In this document: positions 50,387 through 63,075 of the stretch, in pieces
How positions within the stretch are numbered: position 1 is the first letter of the stretch
Layout of the letters: every line of letters begins with the position of its first letter
NCBI GenBank assembly: GCA_028023455.1
Contig: JAQFVV010012420.1
Coordinates: 1,922,001 to 1,986,000, forward strand
Direction of reading: 5' to 3'
Origin: Epiperipatus broadwayi
Lineage: Eukaryota > Onychophora > Udeonychophora > Euonychophora > Peripatidae
Length of the DNA stretch: 64,000 bases
The notes under the pieces: generated by a model
Databases searched by the model: none
The model's input: the letters and a program-made list of their open reading frames with translations, nothing else
Told to the model about the DNA's origin: nothing
Made by a program: the position numbers and the translations under genes

Positions 50387-51002
50387 AGTAAATATTACTT
50401 ACGTAATCAACGTGCGTTAAATAAAATTTATAATAGCAATAGTAGTAATATGGATAGTGTTTAGCAACAAGGTTAGTGACAACTTTATAAATTTCAAAAA
50501 AAAATTTATTTACAATATTTACACATTCAAAAATAATATATATATCCTTCATCAAAAGTATCAAAAAGGAAATTATATATAAAAAATATACGTTATTAAC
50601 ATGATTCCGATGCTAACACGAGAATATTTCCTTAAATTGAAATCAAATTACAATAATTATCACTCTGTACAGTATTATTATTTACACTTTCTTTAGTTTA
50701 CATTTTCTAACTTCTAACACATTTAATAAATTTTATTTACCACATAGAAGTTTATTAAATTAAATGGTATGCAGGAAACAATTCTAGGCAATTATTATAA
50801 TAATGAATATTCTCTAAAGCATTAATAATTAAGTTCATTTTATCATATTAAGAGGGTTATATAACTTCCTATTTTAATTTATCCAAGATGTTAGTCTGAT
50901 AATATTATTCTAATCTGTTTTAAAATCAATCAATATCACTATAGCTCTACATTTGATTCCCTAATATTATATCATAAAACTTTTTTTTAATACTATTAAG
51001 TA
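50387..51002. other. AT-rich spacer between the J repeats
   Basis: Nothing recognised. Confidence 0.5.
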
Positions 51003-51096
51003 ATATTTATTAAGGCTGTAACCTCATATATGCATCTGAAAAATGTGAAGGTAGGGACCTCTACAGGTCTTAACCACAAGCTTACACCTTGGAAGA
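51003..51096. repeat. Direct repeat J, right copy
   Basis: Partner of 50290-50386, about 712 bases downstream. Could be paired ends of an element or a local duplication. Confidence 0.85.
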
Positions 51097-52969
51097 ATTT
51101 GATTTACTAATACTTAACTATGAATAGCAAATAACAAATGTAGCACATATATTTGAGATCACTTTGAGTAGATAATACACTAGTACAATAATATAGTACT
51201 GTAAACTAATATTTAACAGGGATATTACTATTGGGTATCATTGTTTGTCTGATGCTGACATGGTTCACATATCTCATTCCTATCTTCTCAAGGATGATTC
51301 TATTGTCACTTAATATTAAACCATCATGAATTAATGCAGTGAAATTTAATTCCATTTGCAATATACCCATGAGTATAACAGTGCTGAGCCAAAGCAAATA
51401 AGTAATCTAGACCATGGTCATTCCATGACTACAAAAGGTCTGCTATCCCAGTGCCAATATCTGAAACACCTATGGGGATCTGAGGAGAAAGGGGTAGTAA
51501 ATCCCTTAGTTAAGGAAATACACAAAAATCCTTCGTAACAATATAGGCTTGATTATCTCGAAAATCCATGGGCATCATATGCAATTTACCCATGATGATG
51601 ATGTTTCACACAAGATAAGGAAAGAAGTACACCTCATGTGAGATGGCATGAATATAAAAACAAATAACAAACATAACATATAATATCATAATTATCTAAC
51701 ATGGCAACAATCAAATCTCATAATAAATAACATCTACCTTATAAGCATAAACACCAAACAAATGGAATATAATTATCAACTAATACATGAAAATTAAAAT
51801 AGTAATTATCAACTCAAAAGAAATTTATAATGGGTAACAATTTATCAGTGGAAACAAATTGCATAATACAATATAGAAGACAATATTAAATATAACTAGA
51901 TTTAACCAAACTTGAATTTTTGCCTTCGGTGATTGTTTAGTAATCGTATTTTGACCAAGAAGACATCAAAAAAATATATAATTACATAATAAAGTTAACA
52001 GTTTATCTTAAACTGATTTTACCTTTTCTTGTGTTCATTTTTAAATATAATAAACATATGCTTAAATCTAAATATTATTGTAAATCTCTTTTGTTTCATG
52101 AACAAGCCTGTATTCAATTCTAATTGTTTTGTATCCTTTTATTTTATGAGCAAACTAGCTACTGGACCTATAATATTAAATATACACAGAATTATAATAA
52201 TATTCCCATTAAAATAATAATAAAAATTATTAGATGAGGTTTCTTCAGTGAAGAAAGAAAAAACTTGAACGTAATAATTTAAAACTGCAGAATTATTTGA
52301 ATGCCTTGTAATGTTCTTTGCTATTTAATAACATCACAATTAATTTTCATATCTCATTACATTTATCCTTCATAACTATCGTGATTAACTATTTTTTCTT
52401 CTTGTATGCACCAATTAAATTATAGAAAAATATCAACTTTTGCTGTTAAACTTCTAATACACAATTAGCATGAAAATTATCCTCCATAATATCATTACAA
52501 CTTTTACTTTTTCACATATATTTGTAAATATGTATTTTTAAGGTATTTCATCAGAATCATAACTTTCTGGATATAGCAAGTAAACATTTATCAATCAAAT
52601 TATTATTATAGGGAATTGCCAAATCACTAAATAATAACAATCTCTTCTTTAAAAACTTTTAATATTTTAAATGAAAGAAAGTACAATGCTGAAGATGAAC
52701 ATTGATTTCAATTATTATTGTTGTATATAATTATTTAATTTTAATATGACAAATTCTACATTTGGAATTAAGTTGAACTGTGAAGTAATTGGCAAAACAC
52801 TATTATTATTTTTAATAATCTTGAAAAGTCTGCAGTTTTATCTTTTTTCTGTAATTTGGTAATTTATGACATCTAACATCAAGAATTTAAATAAAATACA
52901 TTATGAACTTTAATAACATGAAAGGCTAAAACCTTTGACAGATACCCTTTAAAAATTCGTATGTAACAG
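51097..52969. other. Unclassified, mostly AT-rich DNA
   Basis: 51200-51660 is less AT-rich with modest open frames on both strands (51206-51397 minus, 51356-51538 plus). Possibly eroded retroelement sequence, but no catalytic motif was found. The rest is AT-rich. Confidence 0.4.
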
Positions 52970-53036
52970 CCAATCAGATGTAATAATGACTGCATGTGGA
53001 ACTCTTAATTATAAAACGCAAGTCAGAACTATGAGA
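52970..53036 (+). promoter_or_regulatory. CCAAT/TATA-like promoter candidate
   Basis: CCAATCAG (52970-52977) matches the NF-Y CCAAT consensus, and TTATAAAAC (about 53009-53017) lies about 40 bases downstream, a usual spacing for a TATA box. No confident downstream gene was found, so it may belong to a TE promoter or be chance. Confidence 0.3.
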
Positions 53037-55437
53037 AAAAGATGGGACCTTTAGTTTATTTATTCGTTTCATAATTAATGAAACTTAAACTGGTATGACT
53101 TATTATTATCAATTTAAACATAAAATAATTTAAATTGTTTCTGGCATATTCTGTACATTCTATAATAATAAGTAGAAACCAGTGATATATACATTTAGTT
53201 CAAAATAGCACTTCATTTTAATGAAAACCCATTATGAGTGTAATAGAAAAATTATTCAGCAATAAAAGTCATGTATAACTTTTAATTATAGTTCGCTTTT
53301 AATTTTGCCTTAGAAAATTTCAACCTTATTTTCTATCAAAATTTTAAATTCATAACAACAACATTTATTATGTATTTCATGGCTGTTATAAATGAAATAA
53401 TTATAAAACAATTTATAAAAATTTATGCTTATGAATTCCTTCTGCTTTTAATTCAAATTATTCTTGGGAACCATTTTCTTGTTTCAACTTTTTGGTCTTG
53501 TAAATTTCAATTTTCAAATTATCATTTGATAGTCAAAAGGTGTTCTCTTGTGAATGCAGGTTACTTAAAATCTACCCCACAGTTTATGACTTAAGAATAA
53601 CAAATAATTAGTATTTTTCACTCAGAAAATAATGAATTTCAAACAATTTCTCTACTTTAAACAATAGAGAGATTTCCTTTCCAGTCAGAAATGATTTTAA
53701 TATTCTTTTAAAAGTTATCTCCTTTCTTCAAGTTTTTCTAGCCAATTTATAAACTTTTAGCTAAGGGGCTGACTGTGAATTAATAAACCAATTAGATTCT
53801 TGACTGTCATTAGAGATATTTGCCTAACATTAGCAAATCTCCACTCTTAACTTTGGTTATAATTAATTGAATTTTGTATTAATATTTTAGAACACAGTAA
53901 AAATAAATTAATGATTAAATATTACTTAGTTTAAAATACAAATAATTTTAAATTTGTTTATAAGTTATTATTTAACAGTAAAAACATTGAAGTAATTACA
54001 TGGTTTTATTTAAAATAACATTAAATTATTATATCATAATATTGAAACTAATTTATCTGTCAGGTTGGATCTGAGCATGCCCACACACAGCTGACATATA
54101 TGTTAAACAATCTGACTATTTACTATCCTAGAAATACTTATTTACAAAGTTTCCTATTTTTATCCACTAAAATTAATAACCATTAAACCACATTTCTGAT
54201 TCAAATAACAGATTTAAATAGTCAAGATTGTAATTGATCAAAATTTAAAATTTTTAATTAATAGACTGATAAAATATGACTTGATGAATATCAAGCCTAC
54301 CCATATGGTTACAATAGATTGCACAAACCAGGATATGAACAACAATCCCTATTTTTGTAGTCTTCTCTATATCTCTCTTTTCTGTAATAAGACCATTAGG
54401 TTTTAAAAATATTTTCTAATGTAGTTGCATATTTTTTACTTGAAACCACTCTTTCCAATGTCTAACTTTCCTTTTCAAAGTATCCTATGAAAGAACTCAA
54501 TTCAATCTATCAAGTGTCTTTTTGAGATCAGCAATTCGTGTGTTAATCTCTTTTTCATTTCAAATTTATAAAAGTGAGTTCATTTTTATATTGATCTTCA
54601 TTTTTTTACAAATCACTGATGTATATGAAGCATATATTATGTAATAATGAACTTTATTAAACAATAAGACTCATTTATTATATTGATTCCTTGCTAGGCC
54701 CATAATACTAATTTTGCTTACATTTTTACATTGATTTGTTAATTGGATGAAACAAATAGCTTTAAAAATATAAAATTCAAGCTAGTATTGCTACATGTAT
54801 CATGATCAGAATATTATGCAGTGTATATTTATTAACAGGATCTTGATAAAATATGCAGAAAGTAAATTGAACCAATACTGAATTCTTCAACAGACAATCT
54901 TAGATAACCATTGTGAGATGCTGGTGATTTCTAAGATGCTGTAGGAATATCTTTGTATCTACAGTGACAGTATATTTGAATTATAGACTTATTGTGAAGT
55001 TTCAGCCTAACAATAATAGTTACTAAGCAATCAACATACATATATTTAATATATTGCTCAAATTAATATTTTTCTGAGATGTATCTGACTTTCCACATAT
55101 TAAACATTTCAGCTATAATCTTCTCAGAGTAACTGTGAGAAAAGCAATAATGTATCTGGAATATTCCCACTTAGTGTAAATATTTTATTTAATATCTTTT
55201 ACTGTGTTTAAGTACATTTACAAACACTCCTTTTTAACCTAAAATAAAACTTGTAATAATGTTGTGAAGGACATTTTCATATTCTGTGAGGGAAGAGGGG
55301 TTGATTAAAAATAAATAAAAGAATCAAATTAAAAATATTTATATGGTATTTATAGTTTTTCTTTTTATATATATTTTACCAGAATGTAATGGTGCATAGG
55401 ATTGAATCATGTAAATTTCACCCAATATAATAAAAGA
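53037..55437. other. AT-rich DNA
   Basis: No gene recognised. The 74-codon frame at 53370-53594 (+) has no motif. Confidence 0.5.
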
Positions 55438-55545
55438 GCATTGTTAGCCGAGAGATCATCGCAGCCCCCTTGCAAGCAAGTAGTTTGTTGCAGACGGTTG
55501 TGGGTTCGTGTCCCTGCCGGTGTTATGACATATGAAAAAAAATAG
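55438..55545 (+). repeat. tRNA-derived SINE-like unit, family I, + strand copy
   Basis: GCATTGTTAGCCGAGAGA, then TGCAAGCAAGTAGTTTGTTG, then TGGGTTCGTGTCCCTGCCGG, and a terminal TATGAAAAAAAA tail. Same order as 12720-12816 in complement. Confidence 0.75.
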
Positions 55546-57097
55546 CATTTTCTTTAAAAAAAAAATTAAGTCGTATTAAAATGTTTAAATTGTATAATTA
55601 AAGTGTATATAAAATCCTACATGGCTATAATTTACTGCAAGAAAATTAAATAAGTTATTTTAGTGCAGTGAACTTTGCAACAAAACAAAAATGTAAACAT
55701 AACATTTTTTAAAGTTAAAATATTCCACTTTTAATTATTTTTTGTTGTATTTTAAACTTTGTTTTAAATCAATTTTTTTGTTAATTGGAATAGATAAACA
55801 GATTTAATTATTCTATAAAAAGATTAAGTTGTTTATACATTTTTTGAGTTTAAAATGACAATAAGCAAAACAAAGGGGATAAAAAAAAACCATGGTATTT
55901 TTTTTTGCATTATCTGTATGAATTCTGATCACACAATTGAGCAATTGTGCTATTAAATGAGCTCTCTTCATTTTTTTTCTCTTTCTGTCTGTGGGTTGAT
56001 GTTGAGTGGAAGATCTAAACTGTGTACCAGGCTCTAATATATGAAAAAGAATTATTTGTTGCCATAAGTTGCTTTTAAAACTGCTGGTAATAATCACAAA
56101 AGACAAAACTAACCCTAAAGTAAAGAAATGAAAAATATTAACTTTGGTCAAGTTAATTTTAATATGAATAAATAGAACAAGATTTTAAGTATTACTGCAG
56201 TCCATAGTCAGAAAATGAAATCGTATTTCAGAAAACATTTTAGCCTGTCTAAAGTTTTGTTAAAATAACTTGCTAAAAGAGAGAGGGAGAGAGGATGTAG
56301 GAAGTCCATTAAAAAAATAATAATTCTCATATTCAGTGCTTTTCAATTTAATGTTTTAAGTATGCAAATACAATTTAACATTCAAAAGGATATAAATTAG
56401 TACAAAAATAAAAAATGAATCCCTACTTAATAATTCTAAATTACCAATTACTAAACCATAAGAACCAATGTATAAACTTCTACCAGGACATTTTAGTAAA
56501 TAACAAATTGTGACATAAAAAAGGACTGGAATTACAGAAACAAAACAGAGATATAAAAGTATATAATTTGAACTGTTTTAGTTAAATAAGCTCAATATTA
56601 AAAAGTCAGATTATGCTATTTTATTTTATTGTTTTTTTAATTTCTTCACGTACTTAAATGTAATAGTAGTCAATGTATTTTTTTTAGATTGATATTTTGC
56701 TTTGTATTTGTTTGATTTAATTGTACATAATTTTTTATTATTAATATTATTGCATAAGTCAAAAAAAATGCTAATTTACTTTATAAGGATATTTTAAAGT
56801 TCAAAATATGTTTGTAATTAATTTTTAAAAAAAGTTTTTTATTATATTAAATCATTAGTTTCATTAAAATGTCTTTCTTAATTATTCTTTGGAGCATTTC
56901 AAAAGAGACATAAAATACTGTGATTAAAGAGATAAATGGAGGTTGTGTGATTTGTAAAATTAATTATACTAATGTAAATTAAATAGCTAAGAGCTAGCAT
57001 TATGGATACCAGGTCTAAAAAATAATGAGGATTGATTAAACATGTTATTATGAAAACACCATAACATTTAAAAATGGCTGGTGCTCATTAATATATA
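55546..57097. other. AT-rich DNA
   Basis: The 112-codon frame at 55813-56151 (-) begins at a TTG, not an ATG, and its first bases look like a pyrimidine tract. No family recognised. Purine run AGAGAGAGGGAGAGAGG at about 56279-56294. Confidence 0.45.
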
Positions 57098-58400
57098 CAC
57101 CTGGGTCTCATTTTATGCGATAGATAGGTTCCTCAGAAAACACGCACAAAAGAAATTACACAAACATAGACTTAACTTACCTTGAAAAATGGGGGATAGG
57201 TTACTGTAATTTTCAAAAATCGCATAAAAGCAAAGCAACAATGTAAAATTACTTTAAAATTCGCATAAAAAAAATAAATAAATAAAATATGACTAATAAA
57301 AAATTTCAAATTTGAAAAAAATTGATACAAGACAAACTTTTTTTACTTTTTTTTATTAACTACGGTATTTAATTTTATTCAAAACAATATATTTTTATGC
57401 GTAATTTACATTTTTTTCATATATGTACGGTATTTTAATCATTATCGCTATTTGAGACATCAGATTTGTCATGATGTGAGGTATTGTAGCTTCTCCTTAA
57501 ACGAAGTCAAGAGGAAATACAACTAAAACATTTTCCAATCGCTGTTGATCCTTTCCATTTTGCTAAGCGATTTAAAATTGAAATTTTTGTTTCCAAAGAA
57601 ATTCATTTTCTTGGATGTTTTTTCCTCTCCATTAGGTAAACTAAAAGTTTAAAATAAAAATAAGAACTTAGACTTACGATAATAAAAAGATACAGACTCA
57701 CCACTGTTGGGCAAAATTTAATTAAAACTAACAATTATAAATTAAATTCTTATTTTTGTCGTTAATTTTTGAATTTTCAATTCCATTTAAAAATCAAATT
57801 TCATCGTTAATTTCAGATCACGTTATGTAATTTTTAAATTGTTAATTACAATTAAAAATCAGATTTTAATTGTCATATTTAATTGTGCCCACCGCTGTTA
57901 CTCACCTTTTAAAAATAAACTTGCGGACACTAAATGATTAATTGATTACATACTGTTTTTATAAAAAGCAAAAATAGAACGTGATTTAAAATGCAAAAAC
58001 AACAATATACATAGTATAGGCATCTATAACGTTTGAACAGATTTACATTACAATCTTGTAAAATTTAATGCGTGTATATAAAATGGGGAAATTCTGATTT
58101 TAAATTAATTATGAACTTCTTTATTGCTTAAAATCTATTACAGAACTATTATAAAGTGCTGAAAATATTGAAATTATTAGATGGAAGTTGAACTCCAATA
58201 ATGCGCTATTACTTTAAATATGACGCGAGTGTGCAAAATTTATAATATTTAAAGTAATAGCGCATTATCAGAGATTGACTTCTGATCTAATAATTTTTAT
58301 TGCATAAAAGAAAACCACATACAAAGATATTAAGAAGAAATATGAATCGCATAACTTCAAAATCGCATTAAATAAATCCACATAAAACGAGACTCAGGTG
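57098..58400. mobile_element. TIR element, family F copy 2 (1303 bp)
   Basis: Ends in CACCTGGGTCTCATTTTATG and its complement-like terminus (AAAACGAGACTCAGGTG), with TA at both sides. The left about 370 bases and the right end match copies 1 and 3. The centre (about 57480-58165) differs from them and contains the nested hairpin at 58171-58296. Confidence 0.82.
58171..58296. repeat. Hairpin nested in family F copy 2
   Basis: AATAATGCGCTATTACTTTA pairs with TAAAGTAATAGCGCATTATC, and the outer AAATTATTAGAT pairs with ATCTAATAATTTT. The loop is about 25 bases, containing GACGCGAGTGTG. Probably a separate MITE inserted in the element. Confidence 0.88.
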
Positions 58401-58539
58401 TAAATCTTTCATCATGTGATCAATTGGCTATTGCCAGCAGAATCATAGGGAGAAATCTAGTTAATATATGTGTCAAAACTATATATATGGGATAAATATG
58501 GTGATCAGTTACATGTAATCAAATGGAGTTTGTATAAAT

Positions 58540-58680
58540 CCCAAGGTTTGAATCTCATCTGGTATATTTGGACACTCAACTATGGCATGAATAAGTAGCC
58601 CATTTGGTATATTTGGCTGCCCAAGTGAAACCATAAGCCCTTATACCATTTAGTACATTTGACTGCCCAAGTATGAGTGT
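58540..58680 (+). repeat. SINE-like B box followed by short tandem units
   Basis: AAGGTTTGAATCTC (about 58543) resembles a B box. Three diverged units built on CATTTGGTATATTTGGCTGC start at about 58557, 58600 and 58649. Confidence 0.55.
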
Positions 58681-59043
58681 ATCGGTAACTATTTAAAATT
58701 ATGATAATAGTATACATAAATAAAAATAGCATGTAATATTCTTATAAAGAAATAATAAAGAATGGATATATATATATATCTATCTTTTCATAATAATAAT
58801 CTATTTAAATTTACCAAAAAAATATTTGACAATGTATGTGTTTCAGTTTACATTCCCCCAAATATAAATAAATTAGTTGATAATTTTATATCTAAAGGCA
58901 GAAAAGCAATATATTTTACTAAGTCATATCTAAGTGGAATAGATCATACACAAATGAATATGTTCCATATGCACATAAATTATATATGTATTGATTAATT
59001 TATAAATTGTATTCATAAAAAAAAAGAATTCCATAGGTTCAAA
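58681..59043. other. AT-rich DNA
   Basis: The 78-codon frame at 58762-58998 (+) is open and partly preceded by a GTGTTTCAG acceptor-like word, but no motif or family was recognised. Confidence 0.4.
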
Positions 59044-59103
59044 ATAATAATAGTAGTAGTAGTAGTAGCAGTAGCAGTAGCAGTAATACAACAATAACAA
59101 CAA
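59044..59103. repeat. Trinucleotide microsatellite split by family F copy 3
   Basis: (AAT/AGT/AGC)n leading into (AAC)n. A GTAGTAGCAGTAATAAT continuation follows the element's other end at about 60687-60703, showing the element landed in the repeat. Confidence 0.85.
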
Positions 59104-60682
59104 CACCTGGGTCTCATTTTATGCAGTAGATAGGTTCCACAGAAAATCCGCCTGAAAAAAAAATTGCACAGAAATAGACTTAACTTACCTTGAAAAATGG
59201 GGTATATGTTCTGTAATTTTCAGAAAAAATTTCAAATATTTGAAAAAAATTGATACAAGACAAACTTTTTTTTACTTTTTTTATTAACTATACATTTAAT
59301 TTTATTAAAAACAATATGTTTTTATGTGTAATTTATTTTATATTTTTTCATACATATTTTAATCATTATTGCTATTTGACAATATGCATTTCATTTGTGA
59401 ACTGGTAAGAAATCAGATTTGTCACAAGAGGAAGTACAACTAGCACCACCTTCAGTGTTGTGCTGTGTTAATGGTTTTCTATCAACAATGTAATCGGTGA
59501 TTAAACTTTGAGATGATGATTTTACTAATTGTTTATGAAGTTCACTACATTGAGACTGCTATGTCTAGCTGTTAAAGAACGCACTTCCACTAGTGCAACT
59601 CTTTATATATAATATACGCATCTATGAGTGTGTTAATAATGACTAACGGTTAAATTTTCTTTTATATACATATATACATGGAGAAACTTTTAGACAGAAA
59701 AAAATTACAAGTAAAAATATTTAAAAACTTTTAAAGATGTGTTCTTTTTAAATAGAAGTTAAAAGTTCTTAAATATTTTTACTTGTAACTTTTTTCTATC
59801 TAAAAGTTTCTCCATGTACAGAGGTGTATAAAAGAAAATATGAACACATTTTAAAGATACATTTTTTTAAGTAGAAAATAAAAGTTATTATAACTTTGCT
59901 GTCTAAAATTTTCTCCATGTATATATGTGTATAAAAGAAAATTTCAACATACACATACATAACACAGACATACAATTACTATTTAGTTTTCATTGGAATT
60001 TAAGAGCTTGTTCATTGCAGCAAACTCAGATTTCAGCATTTTCTCACATTTTTCTTTGTCTCACACATCAATGTAAAATATATGATTAAATGATTATTAC
60101 TTATCAGAAAATAATAAATTCTACTTCATTTGATAGATATTTTTGTTTACTACTGAAATAAATTTTAAATGTCCACATTTTATTTCTATAAATATTAAAA
60201 AAAATGAGATCACAATCCAAACAAAACGATTATACATTATCATTCTAGAAAGATTATTTTCAGTTTACAAAATCAACAAAATCTTAGTTATTTCTGATTA
60301 TTTTTAAAAATCTAAAAAAAATATTTATTCATTTCTGTTATATGTAATGAAATATGTTTTAAAAGTTAAAAATTTTTGAATATTTATTGCGATATTTTTA
60401 TACTTGTAAATATAAGTTCATTGTTTATGTAGAAGCCAAGTTACTAAATAGCTTCAGGCCATATTCACATTAGCTGTTAATACATTATATTTTTGAGAAA
60501 AAAAAGTATTTCAAGTCAAAATAAGTTTTTAATAATTTATATTTCTTGATATCTAATAAATATAGTGAAATATGAACTTTATTGCATAAAAGAAAACCAC
60601 ATAAAAAGATATTAAGAAGAAACATGAATCACATAACTTCAAAATCGCATTAAAAAAATCCACATAGAATGAGACCCAGGTG
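59104..60682. mobile_element. TIR element, family F copy 3 (1579 bp)
   Basis: Starts CACCTGGGTCTCATTTTATG and ends GAATGAGACCCAGGTG. The left part matches copies 1 and 2; the right part (about 60180-60660) matches the right half of copy 1 closely. It is lengthened by the nested element at 59652-59944. No transposase frame. Confidence 0.83.
59652..59944. mobile_element. MITE nested in family F copy 3 (293 bp)
   Basis: Termini of about 45 bases are inverted: AAATTTTCTTTTATATACAT and TACATGGAGAAACTTTTAG at the left, with complements at the right ending GTATAAAAGAAAATTT. An internal third partial copy (CTAAAAGTTTCTCCATGTAC at about 59798) makes the left half a hairpin by itself. Confidence 0.85.
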
Positions 60683-61032
60683 TTATAGTAGTAGCAGTAA
60701 TAATAAGCCTTACTTTCTGGGGGGGGTGATTTTTTTTTCTCCATTACATTGCATTTTAATTTAATAAAATAAAATATCTGGAGCTAAGTTCTCTTCAATA
60801 GTTCTAATAAAAAAATGTTTTATTTTGTTAGCATACTTCTTTCTTTTTTCTTTAAAAAAAATTGATGCATTTGTTCCAGGTTTATAGTATATTCCCCATG
60901 TGTAAAACTATAACACATGAAGTCACAAGGATTTAGATTTATTGATTTTTTACGGGATCATTTTTATTAGGTAGGCACTTGATTGAAAAACAATGAGATA
61001 CAGGATTACATGTTGATGAGGCAAAAGAAACT
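60683..61032. other. AT-rich DNA with G and T homopolymers
   Basis: G run at about 60719-60726 followed by a T run; otherwise nothing recognised. Confidence 0.5.
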
Positions 61033-61144
61033 GGCATACAACTGAGCTTCTCTACTTCATTTTAACATCTTTAACTATTCTAGGCAATGGCATACAACCG
61101 AACTCCTCTATTCCATTTTGACTTCTATAACCATTCGAGGAAAT
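61033..61144. repeat. 56-bp tandem duplication
   Basis: GGCATACAACTGAGCTTCTC at 61033 and GGCATACAACCGAACTCCTC at 61089, same orientation, continuing through ACTATTCTAGGC / ACCATTCGAGG. Confidence 0.88.
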
Positions 61145-61938
61145 AGCATTTTTGCATGGCAAGAATTTATAATACATGCAATAACAATGTTCCCTGTAAG
61201 CTATTGATAGCACTCCATGGTGATTATGGTTATATCATTTTTTGCCAGATTTCTGGGATTATAGGGCCAAACTTCCATTAACTTTTTGTCAATATTTTTT
61301 CAGCATTTAAACCATGCTGTTTTTTCTCTGCTCCAATCTAAGAACAATCTCCAAAACAATCTTGGAAAAAATTTTCTTTTATAGCAATACACATGGAAAA
61401 AATTGCTGTCAGGCTGTTTTTTTCTTAGCAATATTTTTTTCTAATTAAACCTCTGCATAATTCCTTTAGAATAATGGGTTTAATCCATATATATATATTC
61501 TCAAATGACTAGTTTTAATAATAAAAAGAAACAAAATTCCTCTTTTCTTCACAAAAAAAAAAATTAGAGGAAAAATAAAATAAAAAATTTTCAATAATTT
61601 TAACTCATCTTAATTAATTATATTTTTCTAAAATAATAAAAAAAACTAGTGGATTTTCATTTTTTTAAACTTTTAGATAGATAAAAACAAAATATACATT
61701 TTTTTTTTTGTTTTGTGATATACACAAAATAAAAATAAAATATTTGTATATATAAAACAAAATTCTTCATGTATATATTTTATTAGACATGAATAAATTA
61801 TATAGGCCATGTATATATGTATGTGTATATATATATTATCAACAAATGTTTTAAATCTGAATCTATGTTTGTTCATTTAAAAATGTTCTTTTAAACTAAT
61901 TAATATATTTATATTTATAAATCTAGCTGATGCTAACT
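61145..61938. other. AT-rich DNA
   Basis: No gene recognised. If the LTR edge next to it is real, part of this is LTR sequence. Confidence 0.4.
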
Positions 61939-61990
61939 TGTGATGGGAGTTCAATCATCATCATCCCATCACAATACCCCCTACTTTCTT
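61939..61990 (-). other. Possible polypurine tract and LTR edge
   Basis: On the minus strand AAGAAAGTAGGGGGTAT (61990 to 61973) is followed at once by TGTGATGGGA. A purine tract next to TG is the arrangement at the 3' LTR of Gypsy-type elements. TGTGATGGGA also forms a perfect 10-bp inverted repeat with 61939-61948. The other LTR and pol were not found. Confidence 0.35.
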
Positions 61991-63075
61991 GAAACCCTAA
62001 AATGTGAGTTAACATTTTCATGGTCTTCACTTGCATAAAATTACAATATATATATATGTCTCATGATCCTATCCAATTCATTCAAGTAGATATCATGGAT
62101 ATTTTAATGCAAATCAACAAATATGAATATAAATTAAACTTTATGTTATTAAAATTCATTAATTCTGGAAAATTCAACCATGAGACTATGTTGAATTTAA
62201 CCATCACATTACATTTTATAATTCAACAAGATCAGCATAAAGTCCAGTATTAAATTAGGAATCTCATGATAACTGTCACAATACAACATAAAATGTCTCC
62301 ACTTCCTTATAGTAGAGGCAAATCCTTGCTCATGGGCAATTCGAGACTTACAGGATGATTTATCATCATCAGAGTAAAGGATTTAACCAACAAGAAGCCT
62401 ATATTATAGCAATCTTCCTAGTTATTACATGAGTGTGTGATGAGTATTTAATCAAAGTGAACCTGCTCACTTTAGACTAAGTGGGTATTAATTACAAATT
62501 AACAAAAATGTAATTCTTGTAACAGCGACACAGATTGGCCTAACAATATAAAAATTTCTAACCTATCACCAAACCTTTTTTCATCTCCAACAACAGAAAG
62601 TATGAAATACTGAGGTAAAACACAATCATATTTTGATAAACATCCAGAATTCAAACAGTGATCTAATTCTATATAACTCTAGTGAAATAAACAACCATAA
62701 CTGTTTATTTGATTCTGTTACTTTCTCATTAATCCTCAATATATATATAGCTTTTTAGATATTTTTACATATAATATTGAGTATTATTTGAACTTTCTAA
62801 AACAAAGAAAAAAATATTTTTCTTAAATTACCAAATTTGAGTAACTATAAAACTGGTTTGGTTATTTTCAGTGGTATCATATCTTAAATTTTCTGAAAAA
62901 TTATTTTATTTTTTTATTGAACTGTTAGTCCTCTTAACAGATCCTGGGCTAGGGGTCAGAGTTCATCTTTTTTATCTAAATCAGGGATCAAACCTTCCCT
63001 CTCTTCAAGTATATTTTATTACTGTTATTGTTTGGGGTCACAAGAAAATTTATTTATGCATTGCATGGTCATTAT
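61991..63075. other. AT-rich DNA
   Basis: No gene recognised between the LTR-edge candidate and the coiled-coil pseudogene. If they belong to one element, its pol region is deleted. Confidence 0.4.

Noticed and set aside
55813-56151. 112-codon minus-strand frame resembling a secreted peptide with a hydrophobic N-terminus
   Set aside because: Its first codon is TTG and there is no upstream in-frame ATG. The 'signal peptide' is encoded by a T-rich tract ending in AG. The KRKKMKR stretch recalls a prohormone cleavage site, but no known peptide follows.
58762-58998. 78-codon + frame considered as a further exon of the dehydrogenase (contains LVDNFISKG)
   Set aside because: The expected exon after Tyr-x3-Lys would begin directly with a (A/T)FVD(F/Y)FS-type word after an AG. 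Here no acceptor precedes it and the rest does not fit the family.
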